The notes under the pieces are model-generated. The model saw only the letters and a program-made list of their open reading frames with translations. It was not told the origin of the DNA and ran no database searches. This document shows positions 8,106-15,815 of a DNA stretch of 36,335 nucleotides, piece by piece. A program made the position numbers and the translations under genes. How positions within the stretch are numbered: position 1 is the first letter of the stretch; each line of letters starts with the position of its first letter. This DNA is from an uncultured Rikenellaceae bacterium (GTDB lineage Bacteria; Bacteroidota; Bacteroidia; Bacteroidales; UBA932), in contig CALCYB010000099.1 in NCBI GenBank assembly GCA_937906485.1, positions 1 through 36,335 of the forward strand. The letters are read 5' to 3'.

Positions 8106-8631
8106 CGGGTGTCCCGAGTGCGGACCACAGCACGATTCCGATGCTGACGGAGACATTCAGCGAGTGTTTGGTGCCGTATTGGGGGATTTCCAATGCCAGG
8201 TCGCTTTCATCCGCGACACTTTGTTGAACGCCTTTGACTTCATTTCCGAAGACAAAGGCGTATTTTTTGTCCGCCTCCGTGTGGAATTCGTGGAGCAGGG
8301 TGGAGTTGTCGGTCTGCTCGACGCAGACGATGGTGTAGCCTTTGGCCTTGAGCTCGCGCACCAGTGACAAGGTGTCCTGCACGTGTTCCCACGGGACGGT
8401 GAATTCAGCCCCCAATGCCGATTTGTGGATTTCTGCGCTGGGCGGGGTTGCACAGATCCCGCACAGGTAGATCTTTTCCACCAGGAATGCATCCGAGGTC
8501 CGGAAGGCCGATCCGATGTTGTGCTGGCTGCGGATATTGTCCAGAATCAGAACCGCATTCCGCTTGGTGGCGTCGCGGTAATCTTCCGGTGACAGACGGT
8601 CCAGTTCGCAGTTTAAAGTTTTTCGAAACAT
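8068..8631 (-). CDS. SpoU/TrmH-family RNA 2'-O-methyltransferase
   Basis: SPOUT-fold RNA ribose methyltransferase of 187 residues. The three SpoU motifs are visible: motif 1 DNIRSQHNIGSAFRTSDA (31-48), motif 2 FVFGNEVKGV (about 131-140) and motif 3 EIPQYGTKHSLNVSVSIGIV (about 148-167). These form the knotted AdoMet site; the motif 1 Asn and Arg and the motif 3 Asn are catalytic in the family. Substrate (tRNA or rRNA) cannot be told from sequence. The N-terminal part is short, without the L30e-like domain of RlmB. It is divergent from glyA, and its start codon sits just 3 bases before the -33 element of the glyA promoter. The C-terminal codons overlap the TPR gene tail to tail. Confidence 0.9.
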   Translation of the reverse strand: MFRKTLNCELDRLSPEDYRDATKRNAVLILDNIRSQHNIGSAFRTSDAFLVEKIYLCGICATPPSAEIHKSALGAEFTVPWEHVQDTLSLVRELKAKGYTIVCVEQTDNSTLLHEFHTEADKKYAFVFGNEVKGVQQSVADESDLALEIPQYGTKHSLNVSVSIGIVLWSALGTPVKDSSDPCSQNG

Positions 8632-8633
8632 AA

Positions 8634-8664
8634 TTGCAAATTTTGGGGCTTTTGATTATTTTTG
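8634..8664 (+). promoter_or_regulatory. Predicted Bacteroidota-type promoter of glyA
   Basis: A -33 TTG at 8634-8636 and a -7 TATTTTTG at 8657-8664 are separated by 20 bases, matching the TTG / TAnnTTTG consensus of the primary sigma factor in Bacteroidota. It sits 27 bases before the glyA ATG at 8691. Confidence 0.7.
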
Positions 8665-8690
8665 CACAAAGGTATGAATTTATCAACACT

Positions 8691-9971
8691 ATGAAACAAG
8701 ATTTAAAAATAGCAGAACTCATCAAGCAAGAAGAGAACAGACAAAAACACGGTATTGAACTGATCGCTTCTGAAAACTTTGTGTCGGATCAAGTCCTGAT
8801 GGCTTTGGGATCCGTAATGACCAACAAATATGCGGAAGGTTATCCCGGTGCCCGCTACTATGGTGGATGCGAAGTGGTTGACCAAGCCGAACAACTGGCG
8901 ATTGACCGTATCTGTGAACTGTTCGGTGCAGAGTATGCAAACGTACAGCCCCACTCCGGCGCACAAGCCAACATGGCTGTATTCATGGCCTGCCTCAAAC
9001 CCGGTGATACCTTCATGGGATTGGATCTGGCGCACGGTGGTCACTTGACCCACGGTTCACCCGTAAACATGTCCGGTATCCTGTACAAGGCTGTCGGCTA
9101 CCAGCTCAACGAAGAAACCGGTCTGGTGGATTACGATGACATGGAACGCAAGGCTTTGGAATACCGTCCGAAACTCATCGTCGGTGGTGCTTCCGCTTAT
9201 TCCCGTGAATGGGATTGGGCCCGCATGCGCGCCATTGCTGATAAGGTAGGTGCTATCTTTATGGTGGATATGGCTCACCCGGCAGGTCTGATTGCAGCCG
9301 GTCTGTTGGAAAACCCGGTGAAATACGCACACATTGTGACGTCCACTACCCACAAGACCTTGCGCGGACCTCGCGGTGGTATCATCCTGATCGGTAAGGA
9401 TTTTGACAATCCGTTCGGCATCAAGACCCCGAAGGGTGAAATCAAGAAGATGTCAGCCGTGATCAATTCCAGCGTATTCCCCGGTATCCAAGGCGGTCCC
9501 CTGGAACATTGTATCGCTGCCAAAGCGGTTGCTTTCTTTGAAGCCCTCCAACCGGAATTCAAACAATACCAGCTCCAAGTCAAGAAAAATGCAGCTGCCA
9601 TGGCAGAAGCATTCATCAAACGCGGTTACAAAGTGGTTTCCGGTGGTACAGACAACCACTTGATGTTGATTGACCTGCGTACCAAGTTCCCGGATCTGAC
9701 CGGTAAAGTGGCCGAAAAGACCCTGGTACAGGCCGATATCACCGTCAACAAGAACATGGTGCCGTTTGACAGCCGTTCTCCGTTCCAGACTTCCGGTATC
9801 CGCGTAGGTACGCCTGCGATTACCTCCCGCGGACTGGTTGAAAAAGACATGGACGGTATTGTAGAACTGATTGATGAAGTATTGAGTAATATCGGAAACG
9901 AAGAAGTGATTGCCAAGGTGAAGGACCAAGTCCGGATGAAAATGAACGGCATGCCTTTGAACAATTGGTAG
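8691..9971 (+). CDS. glyA: Serine hydroxymethyltransferase
   Basis: PLP enzyme that interconverts serine plus tetrahydrofolate and glycine plus methylene-tetrahydrofolate, in the cytoplasm. The protein has 426 residues. Landmarks are ELIASENF (23-30), YAEGYPGARYYGG (47-59), QPHSGAQAN near 86, and the PLP-lysine motif TSTTHKTLRGPRGG with K222 as the Schiff-base lysine. The frame is open from 8634, but the ATG at 8691 is chosen because it begins the conserved protein and lies downstream of the predicted promoter; an 8634 start would place the promoter inside the gene. Monocistronic, between a divergent gene and rpsO. It supplies one-carbon units together with gcvT (26426-27532). Confidence 0.97.
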   Translation: MKQDLKIAELIKQEENRQKHGIELIASENFVSDQVLMALGSVMTNKYAEGYPGARYYGGCEVVDQAEQLAIDRICELFGAEYANVQPHSGAQANMAVFMACLKPGDTFMGLDLAHGGHLTHGSPVNMSGILYKAVGYQLNEETGLVDYDDMERKALEYRPKLIVGGASAYSREWDWARMRAIADKVGAIFMVDMAHPAGLIAAGLLENPVKYAHIVTSTTHKTLRGPRGGIILIGKDFDNPFGIKTPKGEIKKMSAVINSSVFPGIQGGPLEHCIAAKAVAFFEALQPEFKQYQLQVKKNAAAMAEAFIKRGYKVVSGGTDNHLMLIDLRTKFPDLTGKVAEKTLVQADITVNKNMVPFDSRSPFQTSGIRVGTPAITSRGLVEKDMDGIVELIDEVLSNIGNEEVIAKVKDQVRMKMNGMPLNNW

Positions 9972-9998
9972 TCTTTCGGGAAAATATTGCAAGATTAG

Positions 9999-10028
9999 TT
10001 GGAGACTCCGAAAATTTGTTTACCTTTG
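9999..10028 (+). promoter_or_regulatory. Predicted promoter of rpsO
   Basis: TTG at 9999-10001 and TACCTTTG at 10021-10028 are separated by 19 bases, a near-ideal Bacteroidota primary promoter. It is 46 bases upstream of the rpsO ATG; transcription would start close to 10033. Confidence 0.75.
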
Positions 10029-10030
10029 CA

Positions 10031-10046
10031 GTCCCAATTTTGGGAC
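10031..10046 (+). promoter_or_regulatory. Perfect inverted repeat at the start of the rpsO leader
   Basis: GTCCCAA (10031-10037) and TTGGGAC (10040-10046) are exact reverse complements around a 2-base centre. It starts three bases after the -7 element, so it would lie at the extreme 5' end of the rpsO transcript. It could be a DNA operator or, with the arms opened to a larger loop, an RNA hairpin that stabilises or controls the message. No matching known S15 leader fold was recognised. Confidence 0.5.
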
Positions 10047-10074
10047 AAAACAATAAACATCAATTGCTTAAATT

Positions 10075-10350
10075 ATGGCAGAGTATTTATCCGCAGAGAA
10101 AAAGCAAGAGATTTTCGGACAATACGGGAAGTCTAATAAGGACACCGGCTCTCCTGAGGGTCAAATTGCATTATTTTCCTACCGTATCGCTCACTTGACA
10201 AAACACCTTCAAGCAAACAAGAAGGACTTCGGTACCCAACGTGCATTGCTTCGTTTGGTAGGTAAGAGACGTCGTTTGCTCGATTACTTGAAGGCCAAGG
10301 ATATTGAGAGATACAGAAAGATTGTAAAAGATCTGAATCTTCGTAAGTAA
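10075..10350 (+). CDS. rpsO: Ribosomal protein S15
   Basis: Small-subunit primary assembly protein of 91 residues that binds 16S rRNA (helices 20-22). It matches the family across its length: GSPEGQIALFSYRIAHLTKHL (residues 25-45), the NKKDFGTQRALLRLVGKRRRLLDYL core (48-72), and the end IERYRKIVKDLNLRK. It has its own promoter and a strong terminator, and lies directly upstream of pnp, the same order as in many bacteria. In E. coli S15 represses its own translation; whether that holds here is unknown. Confidence 0.98.
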   Translation: MAEYLSAEKKQEIFGQYGKSNKDTGSPEGQIALFSYRIAHLTKHLQANKKDFGTQRALLRLVGKRRRLLDYLKAKDIERYRKIVKDLNLRK

Positions 10351-10370
10351 GAGATTTCTCAGAATCTACG

Positions 10371-10405
10371 GGGGTGTCCGTCAAGCGTTGGACATCCCTT
10401 TTTTT
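10371..10405 (+). terminator. Rho-independent terminator after rpsO
   Basis: GGGGTGTCC (10371-10379) pairs with GGACATCCC (10390-10398), nine pairs with one G-U, around a 10-base loop. A run of seven T follows (10399-10405). It lies 20 bases after the rpsO stop. Confidence 0.85.
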
Positions 10406-10412
10406 ATATTTG
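10405..10412 (+). promoter_or_regulatory. Possible -7 element of the pnp promoter
   Basis: TATATTTG fits TAnnTTTG and begins on the last T of the rpsO terminator, 23 bases before the pnp ATG. No TTG lies at the ideal distance; the nearest is 10388-10390, only 14 bases away and inside the terminator stem. The site is therefore weak or differently built. Confidence 0.4.
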
Positions 10413-10434
10413 CAGCTGTTTTAAGAAAAAAGAT

Positions 10435-12678
10435 ATGAACGTAGTTAAAAAAAGTATCACCCTTAGAGATGGTCGGGTGATTGAAATTGAAACCGGGAAA
10501 CTGGCCAAACAGGCTGACGGTTCTGTTGTGGTAAGAATGGGCAACACCATGTTGCTGGCCACAGTTTGTTGCGCCAAAGAGGCAAAAGATGATGTGGACT
10601 TTATGCCTCTGTCAGTAGAGTACAAGGAAAAATTTGCGGCAGCGGGCCGCTACCCCGGTGGTTTTATGAAACGCGAAGGTCGCGCTTCAGATTATGAGAT
10701 TCTGATTGCCCGCCTCATTGACCGGGCATTGCGTCCGTTGTTCCCGGATGATTTTCACGCAGAAGTGTTTGTGACCGTAAACCTGATTTCTGCAGAAAAA
10801 GATATTCAACCCGATGCATTGGCCGGTCTGGCTGCTTCAGCTGCCTTGGCGGTCAGTGATATTCCTTTCAACGGTCCCATTTCAGAAGTTCGCGTGGCAC
10901 GTGTCAATGGTCAACTGATGATCAACCCTACGTTCTCGCAAATGGAAGGTGCCGATATCGACATCATGGTTGCGGCTACCTATGACAACATCATGATGGT
11001 GGAAGGTGAAATGAACGAAGTGTCCGAAAAGGACATGTTGGAAGCCATCAAATATGCTCACGAAGAAATCAAGATCCAATGTCAGGCACAAATGGAATTG
11101 ATGCAGGAAGTGGGTAAGGTGGAAAAACGCACTTACTGCCACGAACGCAACGATGAAGCCTTGCGTGAAGCCGTGCGTGCATACTGCTACGACAAATGCT
11201 ACGCCATTGCCAAAGCCGGAACCGCCAAACACGAACGCAGCGATGCATTTGATGCTCTGCGCGAAGAATTCCTGGCTACCTTGCCGGAAGAAGAACGCGA
11301 AGAACAAGCACCGCTGGTTGCCCGTTATTACCATGACGTGGAAAAAGAAGCCATGCGCCGCATGATTCTGGATGAAGGTGTCCGTCTGGACGGCCGTACC
11401 ACGACTCAAATCCGTCCGATCTGGACAGAAGTGGATTACCTGCCTTGCGCTCACGGTTCTGCTATCTTTACCCGTGGAGAAACCCAGTCCTTGAGTACCG
11501 TTACACTGGGTACCAAATTAGATATGAAAGAATTGGATGAAGTGTTGGTACAAGGTACCGAACAATTCGTCCTGCACTATAACTTCCCTCCGTTCTCAAC
11601 CGGTGAAGCCCGCCCGCAACGTGGTGTTGGCCGTCGTGAAATCGGTCACGGTAACCTGGCTTTCCGAGCTTTGAAGCCGATGGTGCCGGTAGGAACTGAA
11701 AACCCGTACGCTGTACGCGTGGTTTCTGATATTCTGGAATCCAACGGCTCTTCTTCCATGGCTACCGTATGTGCCGGAACCCTGGCCCTGATGGATGCCG
11801 GTGTGAAACTCAAGAAACCGGTTTCCGGTATTGCAATGGGGCTGATTTCCGATGCAAAAACCGGCAAGTATGCCATCTTGTCCGATATTCTCGGTGACGA
11901 AGACCACTTGGGAGATATGGACTTTAAGGTGACCGGTAGTGTTGACGGTATCACCGCAACCCAAATGGACATCAAAGTGGATGGTCTTTCATATGAAGTG
12001 TTGGAAAAAGCATTGGAACAAGCTCGCCAAGGCCGTCTGCACATCATGGGCGAAATGATGAAGACCATCTCCGAACCCAGAGAAGATTATAAACCTCACG
12101 TTCCTCGTATCGTTCAAATCGTCATCCCGGCTGAATTCATCGGTGCAGTTATCGGAACCGGCGGTAAGGTGATCCAAGATATCCAAAAGACCACCGGTAC
12201 GACCATTACCATTACCGAAGAAAACGAAACCGGTATTGTGGACATCTTTGGTGAAAACAAAGAATCCATGGATGCTGCTTTGAAACGTATCAAAGACATC
12301 ACAACCGTTCCTGAAGTAGGTGAAACCTATCACGGTAAAGTGGTATCTATCCTGGAATTCGGAGCTTTCGTAGAAATCCTGCCGGGTAAAGAAGGTTTGT
12401 TGCACATTTCTGAACTGGATTACACCAAGGTGGAAAAAGTGGAAGACATCCTCAAAGTCGGAGACGAAGTGGATGTGAAACTGCTTGAAATCGACAGCAA
12501 GAGCGGTAAGATGCGTCTGTCCCGTCGTGCCTTGATGGAAAAACCGGAAGGCTGGGTGGAACCGGTACGCAAACCCCGTCCGGAAGGCGAACGCCGCGGT
12601 GGAGAACGTCGTGGCGATCGTGGAGACCGCCGTGGCGGTGACCGTTCAGAACGTCGTGAACGCTCAGAACGCAAATAA
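10435..12678 (+). CDS. pnp: Polyribonucleotide nucleotidyltransferase (PNPase)
   Basis: Phosphorolytic 3'-5' exoribonuclease of RNA decay, 747 residues. Two RNase PH-like domains are joined by a helical linker. The second carries the catalytic stretch GDEDHLGDMDFK (487-498) with D490, D496 and K498 at the positions of E. coli D486, D492 and K494. A KH domain follows (about 556-620, GTGGK at 574-578), then an S1 domain (about 630-698). The C-terminus ends in an Arg/Gly-rich tail (about 717-747: RRGGERRGDRGDRRGG and similar), which probably adds RNA binding. Preceded by rpsO with a terminator between them, and followed by its own terminator. Confidence 0.98.
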   Translation: MNVVKKSITLRDGRVIEIETGKLAKQADGSVVVRMGNTMLLATVCCAKEAKDDVDFMPLSVEYKEKFAAAGRYPGGFMKREGRASDYEILIARLIDRALRPLFPDDFHAEVFVTVNLISAEKDIQPDALAGLAASAALAVSDIPFNGPISEVRVARVNGQLMINPTFSQMEGADIDIMVAATYDNIMMVEGEMNEVSEKDMLEAIKYAHEEIKIQCQAQMELMQEVGKVEKRTYCHERNDEALREAVRAYCYDKCYAIAKAGTAKHERSDAFDALREEFLATLPEEEREEQAPLVARYYHDVEKEAMRRMILDEGVRLDGRTTTQIRPIWTEVDYLPCAHGSAIFTRGETQSLSTVTLGTKLDMKELDEVLVQGTEQFVLHYNFPPFSTGEARPQRGVGRREIGHGNLAFRALKPMVPVGTENPYAVRVVSDILESNGSSSMATVCAGTLALMDAGVKLKKPVSGIAMGLISDAKTGKYAILSDILGDEDHLGDMDFKVTGSVDGITATQMDIKVDGLSYEVLEKALEQARQGRLHIMGEMMKTISEPREDYKPHVPRIVQIVIPAEFIGAVIGTGGKVIQDIQKTTGTTITITEENETGIVDIFGENKESMDAALKRIKDITTVPEVGETYHGKVVSILEFGAFVEILPGKEGLLHISELDYTKVEKVEDILKVGDEVDVKLLEIDSKSGKMRLSRRALMEKPEGWVEPVRKPRPEGERRGGERRGDRGDRRGGDRSERRERSERK

Positions 12679-12702
12679 ACGCAGAAGCAAAATTGAAATA
12701 GC

Positions 12703-12738
12703 AAAGCGGCCCAGTATCATCACTGACTGGGCCGCTTT
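12703..12738. terminator. Strong hairpin between pnp and the convergent gene
   Basis: AAAGCGGCCCAGT (12703-12715) and ACTGGGCCGCTTT (12726-12738) pair perfectly over 13 bases around a 10-base loop. The A3/T3 ends make it usable from both sides, so it could serve pnp (plus) and the gene at 12759-13547 (minus). Confidence 0.75.
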
Positions 12739-12758
12739 ATTATGAGAAATGGCTGCCT

Positions 12759-13547
12759 CTAAAACGAATATCCGAAATTCAAGCCAATATTTCCTCCAAG
12801 TGATTCGCTGGTCTCAACGAAAATGGCAAGACTCCAATCTCCTTTACCAGCATCTTTCGTCCGATGGCGAAAACGTGTACCAACCTCCGCACCAGCATAT
12901 CCAACAATCATTCGATCACGTTCCGAAGAATCGCTAAAAAGGAAATTGCCACCCAACTTGCCACTAATATAAGGCGTTATTCTTCGTTTTAACGGAGTAT
13001 ATTCCAAATTTATATAGACAGGTATTGCCGGCTTATTAAAGCACTGTAATCCTGCTCCTACTCCAAAGAACAGATGATGATTGAACTGATATCCCCGTAC
13101 TAGGTTCAAGGAAATAGGGTGGGCAATACCACCAGCCAGACTGAAACGGGTTGCAAAGCCTTCTGGATCTCCAATATATTGCAAGCCATCCTGATTATCC
13201 AACCGCTTATTACCCTTATACCAGAACAGCGTACCTATCCCAGCAAGAATTCCTCCTGTGAACAAGCCTACATAGCCGAAGAACGGGAGTAGAGAAGTGC
13301 TAGATGTAGCGGGATTGTCGTCAGGATAAATACGATCATGAAAATATTGGGCAGCAAGCGCACCTGCGCCAAATACGGCAAAACTCCCTCCCATATAAGT
13401 CATCCCTTGACCGAAGTCATAGCAAAAGTTTGTCTCTATCGGTTCTGCCAAACACATATCTTTGTCTTGAAATTGGGCTTGCACAACAGTAGAAAAAGAA
13501 AAACAGAGGAGTGCAACAGCTATTGAATAGATATTATTTTCCTTCAT
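12759..13547 (-). CDS. Unknown outer-membrane-type protein
   Basis: A 262-residue protein with a signal peptide (MKENNIYSIAVALLCFSFS, likely cut after QA before QFQ). Two glycine-rich hydrophobic segments follow (about 47-66 and 88-107); the second ends LFWYKGNKR. The second half is beta-strand rich (alternating hydrophobics, HHLFFGVGAGLQCF, GNIGLNFGYSF) and ends in phenylalanine, as many outer-membrane barrel proteins do. I do not recognise a named family. The frame is open upstream to 13607, but the ATG at 13547 gives a clean signal peptide. It is the first gene of the AT-richer island, divergent from the lipoprotein operon and convergent with pnp. Confidence 0.75.
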   Translation of the reverse strand: MKENNIYSIAVALLCFSFSTVVQAQFQDKDMCLAEPIETNFCYDFGQGMTYMGGSFAVFGAGALAAQYFHDRIYPDDNPATSSTSLLPFFGYVGLFTGGILAGIGTLFWYKGNKRLDNQDGLQYIGDPEGFATRFSLAGGIAHPISLNLVRGYQFNHHLFFGVGAGLQCFNKPAIPVYINLEYTPLKRRITPYISGKLGGNFLFSDSSERDRMIVGYAGAEVGTRFRHRTKDAGKGDWSLAIFVETSESLGGNIGLNFGYSF

Positions 13548-13595
13548 AATTATGGCTTTTTTGTTTGATCTGTTAACCGTTATTTCAACAACTGT

Positions 13596-13603
13596 CAAAA
13601 TTA
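13596..13603 (-). promoter_or_regulatory. Possible -7 element for the 12759-13547 gene
   Basis: Read on the minus strand this is TAATTTTG, fitting TAnnTTTG, 48 bases before the start codon. At the expected -33 position there is TTC rather than TTG (plus-strand 13623-13625, spacer 19). Confidence 0.4.
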
Positions 13604-13680
13604 TCAAAAAACTTTTCCCTTTGAAAATGTAACTACCCCGTTTTTTTAATTAAAGAGTCAACTTCTTTCAGGAAAAGACA

Positions 13681-13711
13681 TTGCGTACAGTTGGAGGATT
13701 TTGTATATTTG
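13681..13711 (+). promoter_or_regulatory. Predicted promoter of the lipoprotein/barrel operon
   Basis: TTG at 13681-13683 and TATATTTG at 13704-13711 are separated by 20 bases. The transcript would have a leader of roughly 95 bases before the ATG at 13813. No other good match to the consensus was found before the later genes of the cluster. Confidence 0.65.
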
Positions 13712-13812
13712 CATATGTGGCGGAGGGTGCTAAAATATTTCCGATTTAAGTTAATATTTTTCTTGCTCAATCGTTATATAAGAAACTGAGTACAAACTAT
13801 AATTGTCAATCT

Positions 13813-14814
13813 ATGAAAAAGACCATGATTGTGCTGATCGGAGCCCTGATGCTCCCAGTTGTTTTCGTTTCTTGTGAACGGTTACCGTCTGTGGGCGATT
13901 TTGAGAAGGAAGAGGATGGTACTCGTTCGATTATGTCAGTTTTGGATCTTTTGGATATCGTTCCACTAATAGGGACTTATAGGTTTTATGACACCCCCGA
14001 TACAGTTGCTGGGGAAATTTATACCTATTGGACTATAGACCGTTCAGAAACTGACAGCACGTATAGTTTTCAACTATTGATGCAAATGGTCGCCGATCAA
14101 TACAAGGATGGCGAGATGGTGACCTATTGGACAGACCTGATTGAAACTATGCCACCGGAATCGGTAGAGCGAGTGTTTCTAGAAGACAAAGGTGAAGAGG
14201 GGTTTTTGATTAACTGGTCAACAGAACAGGGAGATTCCCAGATGAAGGTGTGGTTGGGCGGAGATAACGGAGGCAACTCTGTCCGCACTATTTACACTTG
14301 CTCGAATCTGGGGGCATTATATAATACCTATTTTGGTGATCTTATTCAGCCGGTTCCAACCGATGTTGTCAAGAATACTACACGTCCTGGAGGACTCCCT
14401 TCAGGTTCTAATCTGGATGATCTTTTAGGTAGAGGTTCGAGTGATACGTTTCTTTATGTGCCAGGATTTTATGTTGAAATACGGTTTGATTGTCTCGAAC
14501 AGGGTATTTGGGTTGCCACGGTAGGTGTGAGGTGTCAGGTACTTCGCAAAAGGGTGGAATATAACTATCGCTTTCCTCGTTTTTACCTGAGAAAAGTTGA
14601 GGTAGACGAGCAAAATCAGCAGATTTGTTGTTACCATACTTCGGAGGATGAGGTTCCATATATGCGGATTGCTTATTTACCTACAACCGGGTGTGTTGTA
14701 TTGCGATGGACGCCTGGTGATTTTTTTGATGGATTAGTCAAGCATTTAGTTCCAGTTATTGATGAGGAATTGGAGTTGCATTTATACAAAGATACCTATA
14801 AACCCTATGAATAG
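13813..14814 (+). CDS. Unknown lipoprotein, family A copy 1
   Basis: A 333-residue lipoprotein: signal peptide with lipobox FVSC (lipidated C21), followed by ERLPSVGDFE. No named domain was recognised. It is a diverged paralogue of the gene at 17449-18423. Both have SCE-(K/R)-(M/L)-P at the lipid site, a DL(L/I)...Y segment around residues 47-60, and a C-terminal block with (V/I)D...(I)CCY/HCY followed by a RWTPG / DWTPG motif and then (V)P-V-(I/T)-DE. The middle is beta-rich. It overlaps the next gene by 8 bases, so it is translationally linked to the DUF4249 gene. Probably envelope or cell-surface; function unknown. Confidence 0.8.
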   Translation: MKKTMIVLIGALMLPVVFVSCERLPSVGDFEKEEDGTRSIMSVLDLLDIVPLIGTYRFYDTPDTVAGEIYTYWTIDRSETDSTYSFQLLMQMVADQYKDGEMVTYWTDLIETMPPESVERVFLEDKGEEGFLINWSTEQGDSQMKVWLGGDNGGNSVRTIYTCSNLGALYNTYFGDLIQPVPTDVVKNTTRPGGLPSGSNLDDLLGRGSSDTFLYVPGFYVEIRFDCLEQGIWVATVGVRCQVLRKRVEYNYRFPRFYLRKVEVDEQNQQICCYHTSEDEVPYMRIAYLPTTGCVVLRWTPGDFFDGLVKHLVPVIDEELELHLYKDTYKPYE

Positions 14815-15760
14815 AGTTCTTGTTACCATCTTCTTACTCCTGCCGGTTTCTTGTACTGAAATCCTGGACCTGGATCCGCAGGAGCGGTTTGTTGTCGTGC
14901 ATGGGGTATTGGTCAACGAGCCCAGGCAGGAGATTTATTTGAATTATACTTCCTATTTGTCAGATGAAGATCTGCAGCCGATTGACGATGCAGAAGTCTG
15001 GGTAGAGGAGGAGAATGAAAACGGTCTGACTACGCATGTTTATCGGTATAAAGCAGTGGGTGGTGGTTGTTGGGTTTCAGAATTTATCCCTCGTCCCTAT
15101 ACCAGGTACCGTCTTTTTGTTAAAGTTACCGGGCATCCGGAAATTAGGGCAACTACGGTTTATCCGGGAACAGAAGGATTGTCAGGGCTGCGATGCACAA
15201 AGGATGATTACTCATTCTTTTCCAATTACATGCCCTTGTATTTGTGGATATATGGCCAGGATTATCAGTCAGAAAAAGAGGTATATCATGTTCCGGGTCA
15301 TGTCTGCGGACAGGATTATATGATCCTATATGATGGGGATAAAAATGTGATCGAAGATTTTGCATGTATTGATCCATTTAATCAGACAGAGGTGGTAAGC
15401 GATCCACAGCCCATGGTAAAGCATCATCGTTTTTTGCGGGTGGAAATTAGCGCCATCAATGCTTCTCAAATTAGTACATATCATAGAATTGGATTAGTTG
15501 TGCTGCCGGATTTTGCAGATGCTGAAGATGGACTTCCGCATGCTAACTCTTGCGTGGTCTTCGATAGCGTGTCGGAAGAATATGACCGATATATGAAGTC
15601 TGTCATAATGTATGATCTTTCCAGCCCGGATGTGGTCACCGATTTTACTCAGTTGTATGAGTCCCCCGTAGAAATCACTTCGAATATTGAACATGGTTTG
15701 GGGGTTTTCGGTGCTGTATACCGCAAGAAGATGCCTTATCTGCAGTCTTATTATGAGTGA
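14807..15760 (+). CDS. DUF4249 lipoprotein, copy 1
   Basis: A 317-residue lipoprotein with lipobox PVSC (C16) and then TEILDLDPQERFVVVHG, the usual opening of DUF4249 proteins of Bacteroidota. The family signs continue: NEPRQEIYLNYTSYLSD, an Ig-like first half with AEVWVEEEN, and the C-terminal SNIEHGLGVFGAVY. The frame is open from 14759, but that start would precede the signal peptide by 16 unrelated residues; the ATG at 14807 overlapping the previous stop is preferred. DUF4249 genes often sit beside TonB-dependent receptors; none is present here. Close relative of the gene at 16476-17447: 21 of the first 24 residues from the lipid cysteine are the same. Confidence 0.85.
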   Translation: MNRVLVTIFLLLPVSCTEILDLDPQERFVVVHGVLVNEPRQEIYLNYTSYLSDEDLQPIDDAEVWVEEENENGLTTHVYRYKAVGGGCWVSEFIPRPYTRYRLFVKVTGHPEIRATTVYPGTEGLSGLRCTKDDYSFFSNYMPLYLWIYGQDYQSEKEVYHVPGHVCGQDYMILYDGDKNVIEDFACIDPFNQTEVVSDPQPMVKHHRFLRVEISAINASQISTYHRIGLVVLPDFADAEDGLPHANSCVVFDSVSEEYDRYMKSVIMYDLSSPDVVTDFTQLYESPVEITSNIEHGLGVFGAVYRKKMPYLQSYYE

Positions 15761-15815
15761 TTTTTTTCCTAAATCCGAGTAAAAGGTTAAATTCGCATAT
15801 AGATTTAAATTAATC

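Noticed and set aside
8634..8690. Earlier start of glyA
   Set aside because: It would add a hydrophobic stretch foreign to this enzyme and would place the promoter inside the coding region.
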